Shown: piece after piece, positions 26,721 to 36,262 of the stretch | How the letters are laid out: each line of letters opens with the position of its first letter | Position numbering within the stretch: position 1 is the first letter of the stretch | NCBI GenBank assembly: GCA_041684965.1 | Contig: JAWLGR010000001.1 | Location: 186,001 to 250,000 of the forward strand | Reading direction: 5' to 3' | DNA length: 64,000 nt | DNA from: Mariniphaga sp041684965 | GTDB lineage: Bacteria; Bacteroidota; Bacteroidia; Bacteroidales; Prolixibacteraceae | Notes under the pieces: model-generated | The model's input: only the letters and a program-made list of their open reading frames with translations | Told to the model about the DNA's origin: nothing | The model's database searches: none | Program-made: the position numbers and the translations under genes

Positions 26721-26755
26721 AATCCTGATGAGGGTTTTATACCCTCGTCAGGGTT
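26721..26755 (+). terminator. Hairpin after clpB
   Basis: CCTGATGAGGG (26724-26734) pairs with CCCTCGTCAGG (26742-26752) around a 7-nt loop, extendable to 14 bp with wobbles. It lies 19 bp after the clpB stop and before the convergent gene. The downstream T-tract is poor. Confidence 0.6.
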
Positions 26756-26843
26756 ATTCCGAAAAATTTACTGATTCTTTTTTTTTCATTTTATAATTAC
26801 CAAAGGTGTTTATTGGCACTTTTAATTTTTCAAAAGGTGCAAA

Positions 26844-27515
26844 TTACAATGAATTAAAATTTGCTATCAATCTTGCAATTCCCTTACCTGCTTGTAACGT
26901 TTTTATGGGCGAAAGATTTAGTTTTTCTTTCCGGATTCTGTTCAATGCCGTTAAATCTGCCTTTTTCATATCCCCAATCAACACTTGCAGGGCTATAACC
27001 GTCTTCAGTGTAGGTGCTTTTATTCTTATAGTGTGTGGAGAATATTTGGCAGGATGTATATGAAGGAACCGAGTAGAATTCTTGCCTTGTTTTATTACCC
27101 ACATAGATCCATCGGGAAGTCTGAGTTTTTTATATTTAAATGGATTCAGCCAATCTGCCAGCCTGCCAGGAGATGTGAGGCAGTTGCTTTCAGCAAATTT
27201 ATTTACTTCGTTATAAATTTCACCAACTGTAAGTTGTCCATAATACAAATCAATCAGGTTGTTCCCAATGCTCCTGATTTCCTGGGCTGTTTCCGGCCAC
27301 TCTTTTTTTTGCCACAATGTAATCTTCATTTTAAGAAACCCCAGGTGATGCTTGTAAGGATTGAATGTTACAGATGAAACCACTTCAGGTATATCATTAT
27401 TACTATTCATAAAAAAGTTTTTTTCAGTGTACTCAAGTTCAATCATATTAAATCCGTTTCGCACCGGAATAGCATCCTTTACATGGTCATCAGGGTATTC
27501 GTAAAAATAATACAT
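26844..27515 (-). CDS. Hypothetical 223-aa protein
   Basis: I do not recognise this family. The protein appears soluble and basic toward the C-terminus, with SGRLADWL-like segments (SPGRLADWLNPFKYKKLRL in part) and KGIARLIANFNSL at the end. There is no signal peptide. It converges on clpB and diverges from the aminotransferase gene with only 24 bp between start codons. Confidence 0.55.
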   Translation of the reverse strand: MYYFYEYPDDHVKDAIPVRNGFNMIELEYTEKNFFMNSNNDIPEVVSSVTFNPYKHHLGFLKMKITLWQKKEWPETAQEIRSIGNNLIDLYYGQLTVGEIYNEVNKFAESNCLTSPGRLADWLNPFKYKKLRLPDGSMWVIKQGKNSTRFLHIHPAKYSPHTIRIKAPTLKTVIALQVLIGDMKKADLTALNRIRKEKLNLSPIKTLQAGKGIARLIANFNSL

Positions 27516-27539
27516 ACATTTGTTTTAAAAAATGAAAGT

Positions 27540-28343
27540 ATGATACAATATCCACTTCATAATGTTTTTATTCATAATGGGCAGATCAAGCCCAACAGTG
27601 AATTCATTGTTTCCGAAAATGCAGGGGGTGTTTATGAAGTAATAAGGGTTACCATGGGCGTTCCTCTATTTTTGGAAGAGCACCTGAATCGTTTTTTTGT
27701 ATCAGCCCAATTAGCAAATCATACCATTCGGTTTTCAAAGCAGGAAATAGCCGGGTTTATTTATCAGTTGATACGCCAGAATCAGGTTGCTGAAGGAAAT
27801 ATCTTATTATCGTGTAAAATTAATCTGAAAGCTTTTTTTATTCTTCATAAATATCCTGCAGAAAATTGGTACATCACTGGCGTCACCTGTGGTATTTTAC
27901 ATGCTGAACGTGAGAATCCCAATGCCAAGGTATTTCTCACTCCTGTAAGGCAGCAGGCTGATGAAATGATGGAGAAGGAAGGTTATTATGAAGTACTGCT
28001 TGCTGATCATTCAGGTAAGGTAACAGAAGGCAGCCGCAGCAATGTTTTTTTCGTTTCCGGTAGCCAGCTTTTTACGCCACCGGGAAACGAAGTATTGCTT
28101 GGAATTACCAGGTTAAAGACTATTCAGCTTGCTAAAAATTTAAATTTCCCTTTCCGTGAACAGGAAATTTTGCTAAATGATTTGTATACTTTCGATGCTG
28201 CATTTATTACCGGGACTTCACCGAAAATATTACCTCTTTCGCACATTAATGGCCGTAACTTTGATGCACAAAATAAAGTGGTACAAAATTTACGTGCTGC
28301 ATACAATGATTTGATCAATCAATACATTGCGCTGCATCGATAA
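27540..28343 (+). CDS. Class IV PLP aminotransferase (IlvE/DAAT/PabC-like)
   Basis: The protein has 267 aa from ATG 27540; the frame extends 19 codons upstream into the divergent gene's start and is rejected. The fold-type IV features are an N-terminal FIHNGQ..., the candidate PLP lysine in NPNAKVF, and the signature EGSRSNVFFV followed by TPPGNEVLLGITR. The family contains branched-chain and D-amino-acid aminotransferases and aminodeoxychorismate lyase. The sequence alone does not separate these, and no biosynthetic neighbour helps. Confidence 0.8.
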   Translation: MIQYPLHNVFIHNGQIKPNSEFIVSENAGGVYEVIRVTMGVPLFLEEHLNRFFVSAQLANHTIRFSKQEIAGFIYQLIRQNQVAEGNILLSCKINLKAFFILHKYPAENWYITGVTCGILHAERENPNAKVFLTPVRQQADEMMEKEGYYEVLLADHSGKVTEGSRSNVFFVSGSQLFTPPGNEVLLGITRLKTIQLAKNLNFPFREQEILLNDLYTFDAAFITGTSPKILPLSHINGRNFDAQNKVVQNLRAAYNDLINQYIALHR

Positions 28344-28376
28344 CTTCCATCAAGGGAAACAGGAATTAATGAATTT

Positions 28377-29537
28377 TTATAGTCTGTCTTCCAGGATGGT
28401 TTCTACAGCTTTGAAATCGATGTCTTTGTTTTCTCCCAGCTTGCTCTCCCTTTGTTTAAACCGGTCTGAAATTTTTACAATAGTTGAAGATGGTACCTTG
28501 TATTCAGGCAAGGTGCAGGGAATCCCCATTGAATTGAAGAATTCAATTGTTTTACCTATAGCCTTGTCAATTCTTTCATCATCTGTTCCTTCCGAAATTC
28601 CCCATATACGTTCGCCATATTGCAAAAGTTTCTCTTTTTTATTGAATCGTTTGATATTCATCAGACCGGGCAGGACTATAGCAAGGGTACGTGCATGGTC
28701 AATATCATGGAAAGCAGTCAGTTCATGGCCAATCATATGTGTCGCCCAATCCTGGGGGACACCAGCGCCAATCAATCCGTTCAGGGCCATGGTTGCGCTC
28801 CACATAAAATTCGCTGCTGATTCATAGTCCGTACGGTTTGCTAATACTTTCGGACCTTCCTCAATAAGGGTCAGAAGAATTCCTTCCGCAAAACGATCCT
28901 GCAGGGGTGAATTAACAGGAAAGGTAAGGTATTGTTCAATAACATGTACAAACGCATCAGCAATGCCATTGGCTACCTGCCGGTCGGGCAAAGTGAATAC
29001 ACATTCGGGATCAAGAATTGAAAACTGAGGCATAACTTTTGGAGAACCGAATGCCATTTTTTCCTGGCTCGAAACCCTTGTAATTACTGATGTTCCGTTC
29101 ATTTCAGAGCCAGTGGCAGGCAATGTCAGGACTGCACCAAGAGGCACTGCTTCCTGTACTTCAATTTCATAACGGTATTTCAGAAAATCCCAAGGATCAT
29201 TTTCCTGATACAGTATACCTGCAGCAATAAACTTTGTGGCATCAAGTACCGAACCTCCTCCAACAGACAGCAGGAACCCGACGTTTTCATTCTTTGCCAG
29301 TTCAATTGCCATCATACAGGTTTCGTAATGCGGATTGGGTTCAATGCCTCCAAATTCAATCAGTTCAAAATCACTGAGGGCATTTTTTACCTGCTCATAG
29401 ATTCCATTTTGTTTTATACTTCCCCCCCCATAAAGCATCATTACTTTTGAATTCCATGGGATTTCGCCGGCAACTTTGGGAATACTGCCTTTACCAAAAA
29501 TAATTTTTACCGGATTTTTGTATTCAAAATTGTACAT
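28377..29537 (-). CDS. Iron-containing alcohol dehydrogenase (YqhD/BdhA-like)
   Basis: The 386-aa protein is a group III NAD(P)-dependent alcohol/aldehyde oxidoreductase. The N-terminal nucleotide region has FGKGSIPKV and MMLYGGGSIKQNG. The metal ligands fit IADAFVHVIEQYL (Asp, His), HELTAFHDIDH and ARTLAIVLPG. YYGGGS with a long alpha domain suggests the NADPH-linked butanol dehydrogenase/YqhD branch (inference). It is convergent with the aminotransferase. Confidence 0.88.
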   Translation of the reverse strand: MYNFEYKNPVKIIFGKGSIPKVAGEIPWNSKVMMLYGGGSIKQNGIYEQVKNALSDFELIEFGGIEPNPHYETCMMAIELAKNENVGFLLSVGGGSVLDATKFIAAGILYQENDPWDFLKYRYEIEVQEAVPLGAVLTLPATGSEMNGTSVITRVSSQEKMAFGSPKVMPQFSILDPECVFTLPDRQVANGIADAFVHVIEQYLTFPVNSPLQDRFAEGILLTLIEEGPKVLANRTDYESAANFMWSATMALNGLIGAGVPQDWATHMIGHELTAFHDIDHARTLAIVLPGLMNIKRFNKKEKLLQYGERIWGISEGTDDERIDKAIGKTIEFFNSMGIPCTLPEYKVPSSTIVKISDRFKQRESKLGENKDIDFKAVETILEDRL

Positions 29538-29622
29538 GTCGGATAATTTTTAATGGAATTAAATTTTTCATTATATGACAATTTTCTTTTTTATTTGTTT
29601 GAAAATATAAAAGTATTCTAAA

Positions 29623-30210
29623 ATGCCGGAGAAAACAAGTATGTCAAATTCAAATCCTGAAATAGAAGTAAATTTGAAGGAACTTGAGGATGAACAGTTA
29701 AGAGACATATTGAAAAAACGGAAATTGTACCAGGATTATGTGGCAAAGGCCGCTGTCAAAGAGGCGATTAACAGGGATATTATTGCAACTGAAGACGATC
29801 TGTATGCTCCTGAGTTCAGGCATGAACCATTGAAGCCAAGGCTTTTTCCAAAAATAGAAAACCCTGTAAACAGAAATAATATAAGAAGAAGTGTGGCCCG
29901 GGGGTTATTGTTGGCCGGACTTCTGCCTTCAATTTGGGGAATGGTAAGGCTGAACACTGGATTTTCATCCGAGGGCATGATGTTGATGGTATTCGGATTA
30001 ACATGGATGGGTTTCTCTGCCTGGCTTATCAGAACATATTCTGTTGTTGCTGTCAGATCACTTTTTGTACTTTTAGTCTTGTCAGTGGTATATGTAATCC
30101 GTCGAATGCTTATGATCCCTCAGATTGTTTTTATGGATTTATTTATAGTGATCGTATTATATTTTCTGATTGTGTACGGTTTGTTGTTTATTATATGGCT
30201 CAGGGATTAA
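29623..30210 (+). CDS. Hypothetical membrane protein with cytoplasmic N-domain
   Basis: Of 195 aa, residues 1-90 are charged and partly helical (NLKELEDEQLRDILKKR). About four hydrophobic helices (~92-192) follow. No known family was recognised. A MxKxxM-type second start exists at Met7. It is co-directional with the GIN-domain gene 94 bp downstream and may be co-transcribed. Confidence 0.6.
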   Translation: MPEKTSMSNSNPEIEVNLKELEDEQLRDILKKRKLYQDYVAKAAVKEAINRDIIATEDDLYAPEFRHEPLKPRLFPKIENPVNRNNIRRSVARGLLLAGLLPSIWGMVRLNTGFSSEGMMLMVFGLTWMGFSAWLIRTYSVVAVRSLFVLLVLSVVYVIRRMLMIPQIVFMDLFIVIVLYFLIVYGLLFIIWLRD

Positions 30211-30304
30211 AAATATACTTCCTGGTCCTGATAATTATACTGTTTGCCGATTTTTAATGCTTTTTACCGGAGAACTAACTAATTTTGTATCTGGAAGTAT
30301 AATA

Positions 30305-31033
30305 ATGTTTAAAATTATCAAAATGAAACTACAGGTTTTCTCTTTCATTGCCGGAATCACTTTTGTATTAAGCTGTATATTTATTGTTCCTGTTTCAGCC
30401 CAGGATGATGACAGGCATTCGCGTGTCTATGAAACAGGAAGGTTCGATGAACTTTTTTTCGAAGGAGCTTTTGGAGTGGAACTCATCCAGGGCAATTCAT
30501 CTTTAGTGGAGGTAATGGTTGCTGATCCCAAAGCATTCGATTATCTGAAAATTTCAAACCAGGATGGATTGCTTCATGTGCATGTTGACAGAAAACCATT
30601 TGACTTTAGCAGAATTACCATTTATGTTACCTTTGAATCTTTAACAAAACTCAGAATATATGGAAGTGTGAGGCTTGAAACCAGGGGTTACCTTGATTTA
30701 AAAAACCTGGAAATGCTTCTGGAAGGAGGGGCCAGGGTAAAATTGCAGGCCAAGGCAAATGAAATTTCTATAGAGAACAAGGGAGGGGTAGTGGTGGAAC
30801 TGCAAGGAGTGGCCGATGTGCTTCATATGCGACTGGCCGGCGCGGGGCACATTAATGCCGATGAACTTAAGGCTCGTGATGTAGATTTCAGGATTGATGG
30901 GGTAGGGACAGGAAGGGTTTACGCTACCCGAAAGTTAAACGCAACAATTAAAGGAGCAGGTAAAATAAGGTACTCCGGTGATCCGGAAGTCACAGAAAGT
31001 ATCGATGGCCTTGGGTCCGTCAGCCGCAACTGA
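30305..31033 (+). CDS. GIN-domain (DUF2807) secreted protein
   Basis: The protein has 242 aa from ATG 30305; ATG 30323 is equally good and gives a cleaner signal peptide ending PVSAQ. The longer open frame from 30170 overlaps the previous gene and is rejected. The mature part is a repetitive beta-helix-type GIN domain: FDELFFEGAFGVELIQGN near the start and the closing GAGKIRYSGDPEV. These periplasmic or surface proteins are common in Bacteroidota. Their function is poorly known. Confidence 0.8.
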   Translation: MFKIIKMKLQVFSFIAGITFVLSCIFIVPVSAQDDDRHSRVYETGRFDELFFEGAFGVELIQGNSSLVEVMVADPKAFDYLKISNQDGLLHVHVDRKPFDFSRITIYVTFESLTKLRIYGSVRLETRGYLDLKNLEMLLEGGARVKLQAKANEISIENKGGVVVELQGVADVLHMRLAGAGHINADELKARDVDFRIDGVGTGRVYATRKLNATIKGAGKIRYSGDPEVTESIDGLGSVSRN

Positions 31034-31071
31034 TAAAATTGGCAGGGATGGAATTTAATTATCACAAAATA

Positions 31072-31099
31072 AAAATGGCTGCCATAAAGCAGCCATTTT
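31072..31099. terminator. Bidirectional hairpin terminator
   Basis: AAAATGGCTGC pairs with GCAGCCATTTT around a 6-nt loop. It lies between the convergent GIN-domain gene and the S41 peptidase gene, with A/T tracts on both sides of the stem. Confidence 0.75.
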
Positions 31100-31118
31100 C
31101 GATGCATATCATTTACAA

Positions 31119-32558
31119 TTAGTTGTACAATTGATCCAGCTTTATCCCATCCAGCAGCAACTCCCGTTTATTGGCATCGTACCGGGAGAATCCGCGATCG
31201 AAGAGCGTATATTCAGGTGCAGGCATTTTTGCTTTTTTCCTTGCAATAACAGGGCTGCCGGTAATATCTTCAATAGCTGCTTTCAGTAGGGGTTCTTCTA
31301 TATCTCCCAATGAATATCCCAAAATGATGCTGTCGGTTACAGCAATATCGGGCGCAAATCCATCTTTAAAATCTGTTACACCCAGGGAATTTGCAAAACG
31401 TGCTATAATGGGTTGAATAGCCCAGTTGGAAAAATCCTTGTACTGATCAGGCTTTTCATAAAAATATTCTGGTTTCATCGTATTTGATGCAGTATACTTT
31501 CCATAGGTCGTTTCCCCAACAGTGGTCACATTCATGTAGGGTTTTAACCCGGTGATGCTTAATTCAGAGGCGGAGGCAGTACCGCTGCCGGTCAGAAAAT
31601 GTATTTTATTTAATCCCATTTTTACCGGGACATTATTTTCAAACGAAATCTTCAGATTATTAACATCGTTTAATCGCTCCAGTTCTTTTTGATATTTGTC
31701 ATTCCACCGGAATGTAACCAGAGTTTCTTCACTGTTTACGACACTTGCAGGGGCTATTGAGCTGCAAAAATGCTGTGCTGCATCTACACCACCGCCAGGG
31801 TTATACCGCAAATCAACAACCAGGTCGGTTATTCCTTCCTCCATAAAATAACTGAATGCATTATCGAGGCTTGGATTAAAGCCACCGATGTACTGTGCAT
31901 AGAAAAGGTATCCGATTTTTTTGCCGTTGTGTTCAATAACATCGGTAATCAGTACTGGATCAAGGCTCAAAACTCTTGCAGTCATATTGATGGATTTTGA
32001 ATCAATAGAAATGCCCTGGGGTGTTCTGATACCCCTTGTTATATTCAGGCTCGGTGCAAAAAGTAAATCGCGGTAATCTTCATCGGTAATATCGCTCCCG
32101 TTCTTAAGCACGATGATATCCCCACGTTCAATGCCTGCTTCAGATGCAGGAGTATTGGGATAAACAAATTCAACCAGCGCAAATATATTGCCTGTATTTG
32201 AAAACCGGCCGAATGCCAGCGAATAACCAAAGGAGGTTTCAACTCCCTCAAAGCTGTCCTCAAGTGATTTGGCATCATCGGTAATGAATGACCATTTATC
32301 CTCTTTGGATAAAAGTTTGTAAAAGTATTTCTCGGAATCAGCTTCGTACCTGATATCTAAATCAGGTACTTCATTATACCATAAATAAATATCATTCATT
32401 ACAAGTTTTATGAATGAATTGACCTTTTGGGTAACTTTGGATGCTTCTGTTTTTATCTCTGCCGGATTCTCAGGTTCCGGCAACGGGCTTTCGCTGCACC
32501 CTATAATAAAAAACGACAGAAAAAAAACATACACCACTATATCTCTCAACTTTCTCAT
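31119..32558 (-). CDS. S41-family (C-terminal processing-like) peptidase lipoprotein
   Basis: I chose the ATG at 32558 (479 aa) because AAGGAGA lies just upstream and it gives a lipoprotein signal ending IIGC. The frame extends 11 codons further. An S41 N-terminal segment is followed by a PDZ domain (~90-190, with NTPASEAGIERGDII) and the protease core: LVVDLRYNPGGGV, the nucleophile region GSGTASASEL and the candidate general-base lysine in TTYGKYTAS. It is an exported, anchored protease. The substrate is unknown. Confidence 0.87.
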   Translation of the reverse strand: MRKLRDIVVYVFFLSFFIIGCSESPLPEPENPAEIKTEASKVTQKVNSFIKLVMNDIYLWYNEVPDLDIRYEADSEKYFYKLLSKEDKWSFITDDAKSLEDSFEGVETSFGYSLAFGRFSNTGNIFALVEFVYPNTPASEAGIERGDIIVLKNGSDITDEDYRDLLFAPSLNITRGIRTPQGISIDSKSINMTARVLSLDPVLITDVIEHNGKKIGYLFYAQYIGGFNPSLDNAFSYFMEEGITDLVVDLRYNPGGGVDAAQHFCSSIAPASVVNSEETLVTFRWNDKYQKELERLNDVNNLKISFENNVPVKMGLNKIHFLTGSGTASASELSITGLKPYMNVTTVGETTYGKYTASNTMKPEYFYEKPDQYKDFSNWAIQPIIARFANSLGVTDFKDGFAPDIAVTDSIILGYSLGDIEEPLLKAAIEDITGSPVIARKKAKMPAPEYTLFDRGFSRYDANKRELLLDGIKLDQLYN

Positions 32559-32608
32559 TTTCTGTTCTCCTTGTTTATAATTTTTCGGCACAAAAATAAA
32601 TAATCTTT

Positions 32609-34699
32609 TTATCTTTTTGTTTTATCATTTTTATCTTTTGGATATTCAATTCTAATGTGATAAATATTTAACAACTTATTCAATAAAGTTTCTTTTATAA
32701 TTTTAATATCGCGGAAGGTTAATTCTGAATTCTCCAACTGACCATCCCTGATCTTCTGATTAATCATATTATCAACTACTTCCCTTATGTTATCATGTGT
32801 TTTCTCCTTCAGGCTGCGTGAGGCGGCTTCAATACCATCAACTATCATTACTACTGTTGCCTCTCTGCTCCGGGGCAACGGTCCCGGGTAAATAAATAAT
32901 CCTTCATCGACCTGCTCACCCGGGTTTTCTTCCTGGTGTTTCAGGTAAAAATATTGTGCCTTTGTAGTGCCATGATGCGTTGCAATAAACTCTGTCAAAG
33001 CTTCAGGCAATTTATATTTTTTTGCAAGTTTTATGCCATTTTTAACATGATCGATTATTACTTCGGCACTTTTTAGATGGTTCATCTTATCGTGCGGGTT
33101 GATTCCCACTGCCTGGTTTTCTATAAAAAATTCAGGACGGGCAGTCTTTCCGATATCGTGGTACAGAGCTCCTGCCCTTACCAGAAATGGATTGCCACCA
33201 ATCTTCAAAATAATCTCCTCACTCAGGTTGGCAATTTGTAGTGAATGCTGAAATGAACCGGGAGCTTCTTCGGCCATTTTCCGCAGCAATGGCTGATTTG
33301 TATCCGATAATTCAATAAGAGTAACATCTGAAACAAATCCGAAAATTTTTTCGAAGATAAAAACCAGAGGGTAAACCAGTACGATAAGAATGCTGCTGAG
33401 TGCAAACCATTGAAGCATTTTAAAATTGATGGTTATCAAGGTTCCCTCGAAAATCATTTCAAGGGCTACATATAATATCACATAAGTTAACAATACCCAT
33501 AGTACTGCCATGATGAGGTGTCCGCGCCGGTGCATTTTATTCAGACTGAAAACTGCAACAACTCCCGCGGTTACCTGAAGAAGCACAAATTCATAATTAT
33601 TGGGTGCGTAAAATCCTGCAGTTAAGCTGGCAATTATCAATGTGAAAATTGCAGTGCGTGAATCGAAAAACGTATGGATGACTATCGGGAAAATGGCAAA
33701 TGGAACCAGGTAAATGTGTAGTCTGGGGAATGAATTGATGAACATGGTAAGTAAAATCATGCTTACCAGAAACAGTAACAGGAAAGATAGTTTGGAGAAT
33801 TGGTTTAGGATATCGAACCGGTATATGAAAAGAAATGTGAAAAGTAAAATCATAAATACCAGTATCAAAATACCTTTCCCAATATAAACCATATAGCGGT
33901 TGATTCCTTCTCCACGTTCCGATTCAAAACTTGCTTTAAGTGATTCCAGTATCTGATACCTTTCGTCATTAACAATTTCCCCTTCCAGAATTATCCTTTC
34001 TCCGGCCTGCACCAACCCCCGGGTTGCAGAAACATTTTTTAATGCTTCATCCCGCTCCTTCTGTGTTGTAGCACTGTCGAATGCAAGGTTCGATGAGATG
34101 TATCTTTCCGGCTGCAACTGCATGAGAACATCTTCCAGGTCGGAATATTTTTCTGCAAGGGCATTCAATATAGTATTTAATTCATTGTAGGCTGATTTTT
34201 CAGAATATATGTTTTCTTTTGGAATTCGTGTAACCCTGTTCCCGGTTCTTCTGCGGAGATCGTTTTTATTTGCAAGTTCATCATAAGTTTCCGGCGAACG
34301 TGGGAGGATTCCGATTTGATAAAATTTAGTCAACATTTGTTTTAACGAATCAAGGGCGGCTTTGGAAGAACTTTTTTCAGAATCAGTCAGGATGTTCCAA
34401 TCATCTTCCAGCTGACTAATTTTTTGACCGGCAACCAATGTATCGAATGTGAAATAGGGAATCACTGATCGGAGTTGTTCCAGTCTGTCCTTTTCCAGTT
34501 CTTCCGATGTTTTCAGGATGGCAAAATCAAATGGGGCAACCAGGTTTTCATGGTTCCATGGATTGCCTTTTTGGTATTCGTACCTGAAACGCGGCTCCCC
34601 AGGCAGGATAAAAAACAGAAATCCTCCGGTAACCAGAAAAATAAGAAACCAGTAGAATGTACGGGTATATTTTTTTAGACTTTTAAAAAAGTTGTTCAT
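32609..34699 (-). CDS. 7TM-HD membrane phosphodiesterase (PgpH-like)
   Basis: The 696-aa protein has an N-terminal membrane anchor (~15-33) and an extracytoplasmic 7TMR-HDED region (~40-275). Seven membrane helices follow (~280-470), then a cytoplasmic HD domain: SFQHSLQIANLSE, the metal motif HDIGK, HDKMNHLKSAEVI and ATHHGTT. The family includes PgpH, which hydrolyses cyclic di-AMP. That substrate is likely here but not proven. The gene follows 50 bp upstream of the S41 gene on the same strand. Confidence 0.88.
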   Translation of the reverse strand: MNNFFKSLKKYTRTFYWFLIFLVTGGFLFFILPGEPRFRYEYQKGNPWNHENLVAPFDFAILKTSEELEKDRLEQLRSVIPYFTFDTLVAGQKISQLEDDWNILTDSEKSSSKAALDSLKQMLTKFYQIGILPRSPETYDELANKNDLRRRTGNRVTRIPKENIYSEKSAYNELNTILNALAEKYSDLEDVLMQLQPERYISSNLAFDSATTQKERDEALKNVSATRGLVQAGERIILEGEIVNDERYQILESLKASFESERGEGINRYMVYIGKGILILVFMILLFTFLFIYRFDILNQFSKLSFLLLFLVSMILLTMFINSFPRLHIYLVPFAIFPIVIHTFFDSRTAIFTLIIASLTAGFYAPNNYEFVLLQVTAGVVAVFSLNKMHRRGHLIMAVLWVLLTYVILYVALEMIFEGTLITINFKMLQWFALSSILIVLVYPLVFIFEKIFGFVSDVTLIELSDTNQPLLRKMAEEAPGSFQHSLQIANLSEEIILKIGGNPFLVRAGALYHDIGKTARPEFFIENQAVGINPHDKMNHLKSAEVIIDHVKNGIKLAKKYKLPEALTEFIATHHGTTKAQYFYLKHQEENPGEQVDEGLFIYPGPLPRSREATVVMIVDGIEAASRSLKEKTHDNIREVVDNMINQKIRDGQLENSELTFRDIKIIKETLLNKLLNIYHIRIEYPKDKNDKTKR

Positions 34700-34870
34700 C
34701 GTTTTTTTGTATTTGACTAAATGTACAAATAGATGACAGTTTAACGCTCAAAAATTACAAATAAAAATCTTACCTGTTTAACCCACATCTTTTTTTTTAT
34801 AGATTTGTCTTTATTAGCAAGAAAGAGGCGCAATTTAATATTTCAAAATTATTATTAAGAAATTAAATAA

Positions 34871-35671
34871 ATGGATTATGGTATTTCAGGCTTAAGTCTT
34901 ATCCCTGTTCGTAAAGAACCTTCAGAAAAAAGTGAAATGGTGACGCAGGTTCTGTTTGGAGAACATTTTCAAATTTTTGGGGAAATGGTTGGATGGAGTC
35001 ATGTAAAACTTGCCTGGGATGGATACGAAGGATGGATAGACAGTAAAATGATAATTCCCGTAAATGCCCGTACATACAAGAAGATTGAAAGCCGCCCGTT
35101 TGCTGTAACTGGTGATATCCTGAGCCTGGTTCCTGTAAATGCGGAACAAAACCTTATGTTGGTTGCCGGAAGCACATTGCCTGTATGGAGGCCATACCTG
35201 AAAGAGTTTTCTGTTAACAGTGAAACATATGAAGCTACAGGTGAGGTATTTTATGGCTGCCCGAAGGCCCCCCGACGTATTGTTATATCACAGGCATTGA
35301 AATATTTTAATGCACCCTATTTGTGGGGTGGGCGCTCTCCATTTGGAATCGACTGCAGCGGCCTTACACAAATTTTATATAAAATGATTGGAATGCGCCT
35401 TCCCCGGGATGCAAGCCAGCAGGTAAGGCAGGGTATCTCATTGAGTTTCCTGGATGAAACCTTGCCGGGCGACCTGGCTTTTTTTGATGATGAAGAAGGA
35501 AATATTGTGCATGTGGGGATTATCTGGAAACGCAATAAAATAATCCATGCTTCCGGTAAGGTCAGGATTGATAATGTGGATCAATATGGAATTTTTAATG
35601 TGGATTTGAAACGTTATACACATAAAATGCGTGTAATAAAAAAAATGATAGACTCAAATGAAACAGATTGA
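34871..35671 (+). CDS. NlpC/P60 cysteine peptidase with SH3 domains (C40 family)
   Basis: The 266-aa protein has bacterial SH3-like domains in residues ~8-120 (WSHVKLAWDGYEGWID). An NlpC/P60 catalytic domain follows: the nucleophile Cys162 in FGIDCSGLTQ, His214 in VHVGII and His226 in IIHAS complete the expected triad. Such enzymes cut peptidoglycan stem peptides between D-Glu and a diamino acid. No signal peptide is visible, which suggests turnover of imported muropeptides in the cytoplasm (inference). Its stop overlaps a small ORF. Confidence 0.88.
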   Translation: MDYGISGLSLIPVRKEPSEKSEMVTQVLFGEHFQIFGEMVGWSHVKLAWDGYEGWIDSKMIIPVNARTYKKIESRPFAVTGDILSLVPVNAEQNLMLVAGSTLPVWRPYLKEFSVNSETYEATGEVFYGCPKAPRRIVISQALKYFNAPYLWGGRSPFGIDCSGLTQILYKMIGMRLPRDASQQVRQGISLSFLDETLPGDLAFFDDEEGNIVHVGIIWKRNKIIHASGKVRIDNVDQYGIFNVDLKRYTHKMRVIKKMIDSNETD

Positions 35672-35750
35672 ACTTCTCATATACATCATCTTCTTCGTCT
35701 TTATGTTGTTGTTAGTTGCCAAATACTGGAAAACAGGTAAAAATGAATAA
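35658..35750 (+). CDS. Candidate 30-aa single-helix membrane protein overlapping the NlpC gene
   Basis: The ATG at 35658 lies inside the last codons of the NlpC gene in another frame, overlapping it by 14 bp. The frame ends at TAA 35750. The peptide starts MKQIELL, has a ~17-residue hydrophobic core and ends in a basic tail, KYWKTGKNE. The overlap suggests translational coupling. It is too short for length to be evidence; hydrophobicity and position support it. Confidence 0.4.
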   Translation: MKQIELLIYIIFFVFMLLLVAKYWKTGKNE

Positions 35751-35778
35751 CCCTTATCAGTCAGAAAATTAATAATTT

Positions 35779-36222
35779 ATGTACAGCTATAAATATCCGC
35801 GCCCGGCACTTACAGTTGACGCCCTGGTGTATACACTTGAAAATAATACTTTATACGTTCTTCTCATACGCAGAGGTATCGAACCTTTTTTAGATAAATG
35901 GGCTTTACCCGGAGGTTTTGTTAATATGAACGAGTTGCTTGAAACAGCCTGCAAAAGGGAATTAAAAGAAGAAACCGGACTTGAAACAGAAAAAATGCAA
36001 CAGTTTAAAGTATTCGATGCCATTGAACGTGACCCCCGGCACCGTACAATCTCAATAGTTTTTTCTGCAATGCTTGATGAAAGAAAAGAGGTAAAAGGGG
36101 GTGACGATGCGGCCCATGCCGAATGGTTCCCGGTAAACTCCCTGCCGGAAATGGCCTTCGACCACCGGGAAATAATCGAACAGTTTATTCGCAATTTATC
36201 CAGCCGGGATGCAAAGAAATAA
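35779..36222 (+). CDS. Nudix hydrolase
   Basis: The 147-aa protein has a perfect Nudix box at residues 46-68: G-x5-E-x7-REL-x-EE-x-GL, with Glu61, Glu64 and Glu65 as metal ligands. The N-terminal LTVDALVYT and LYVLLIRRG, plus DKWALPGGFV, resemble the ADP-ribose/NrtR-type Nudix domain. There is no C-terminal winged helix, so it is an enzyme and not an NrtR regulator. The substrate is not determined; ADP-ribose or a nucleotide sugar is plausible. Confidence 0.88.
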   Translation: MYSYKYPRPALTVDALVYTLENNTLYVLLIRRGIEPFLDKWALPGGFVNMNELLETACKRELKEETGLETEKMQQFKVFDAIERDPRHRTISIVFSAMLDERKEVKGGDDAAHAEWFPVNSLPEMAFDHREIIEQFIRNLSSRDAKK

Positions 36223-36262
36223 TACCTTTCATTCATAAGCCCGTTTCCTGCTGCCTCTCTAT

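Noticed and set aside
30170..30304. N-terminal extension of the GIN-domain gene
   Set aside because: It overlaps the previous gene and places the signal peptide in the interior.
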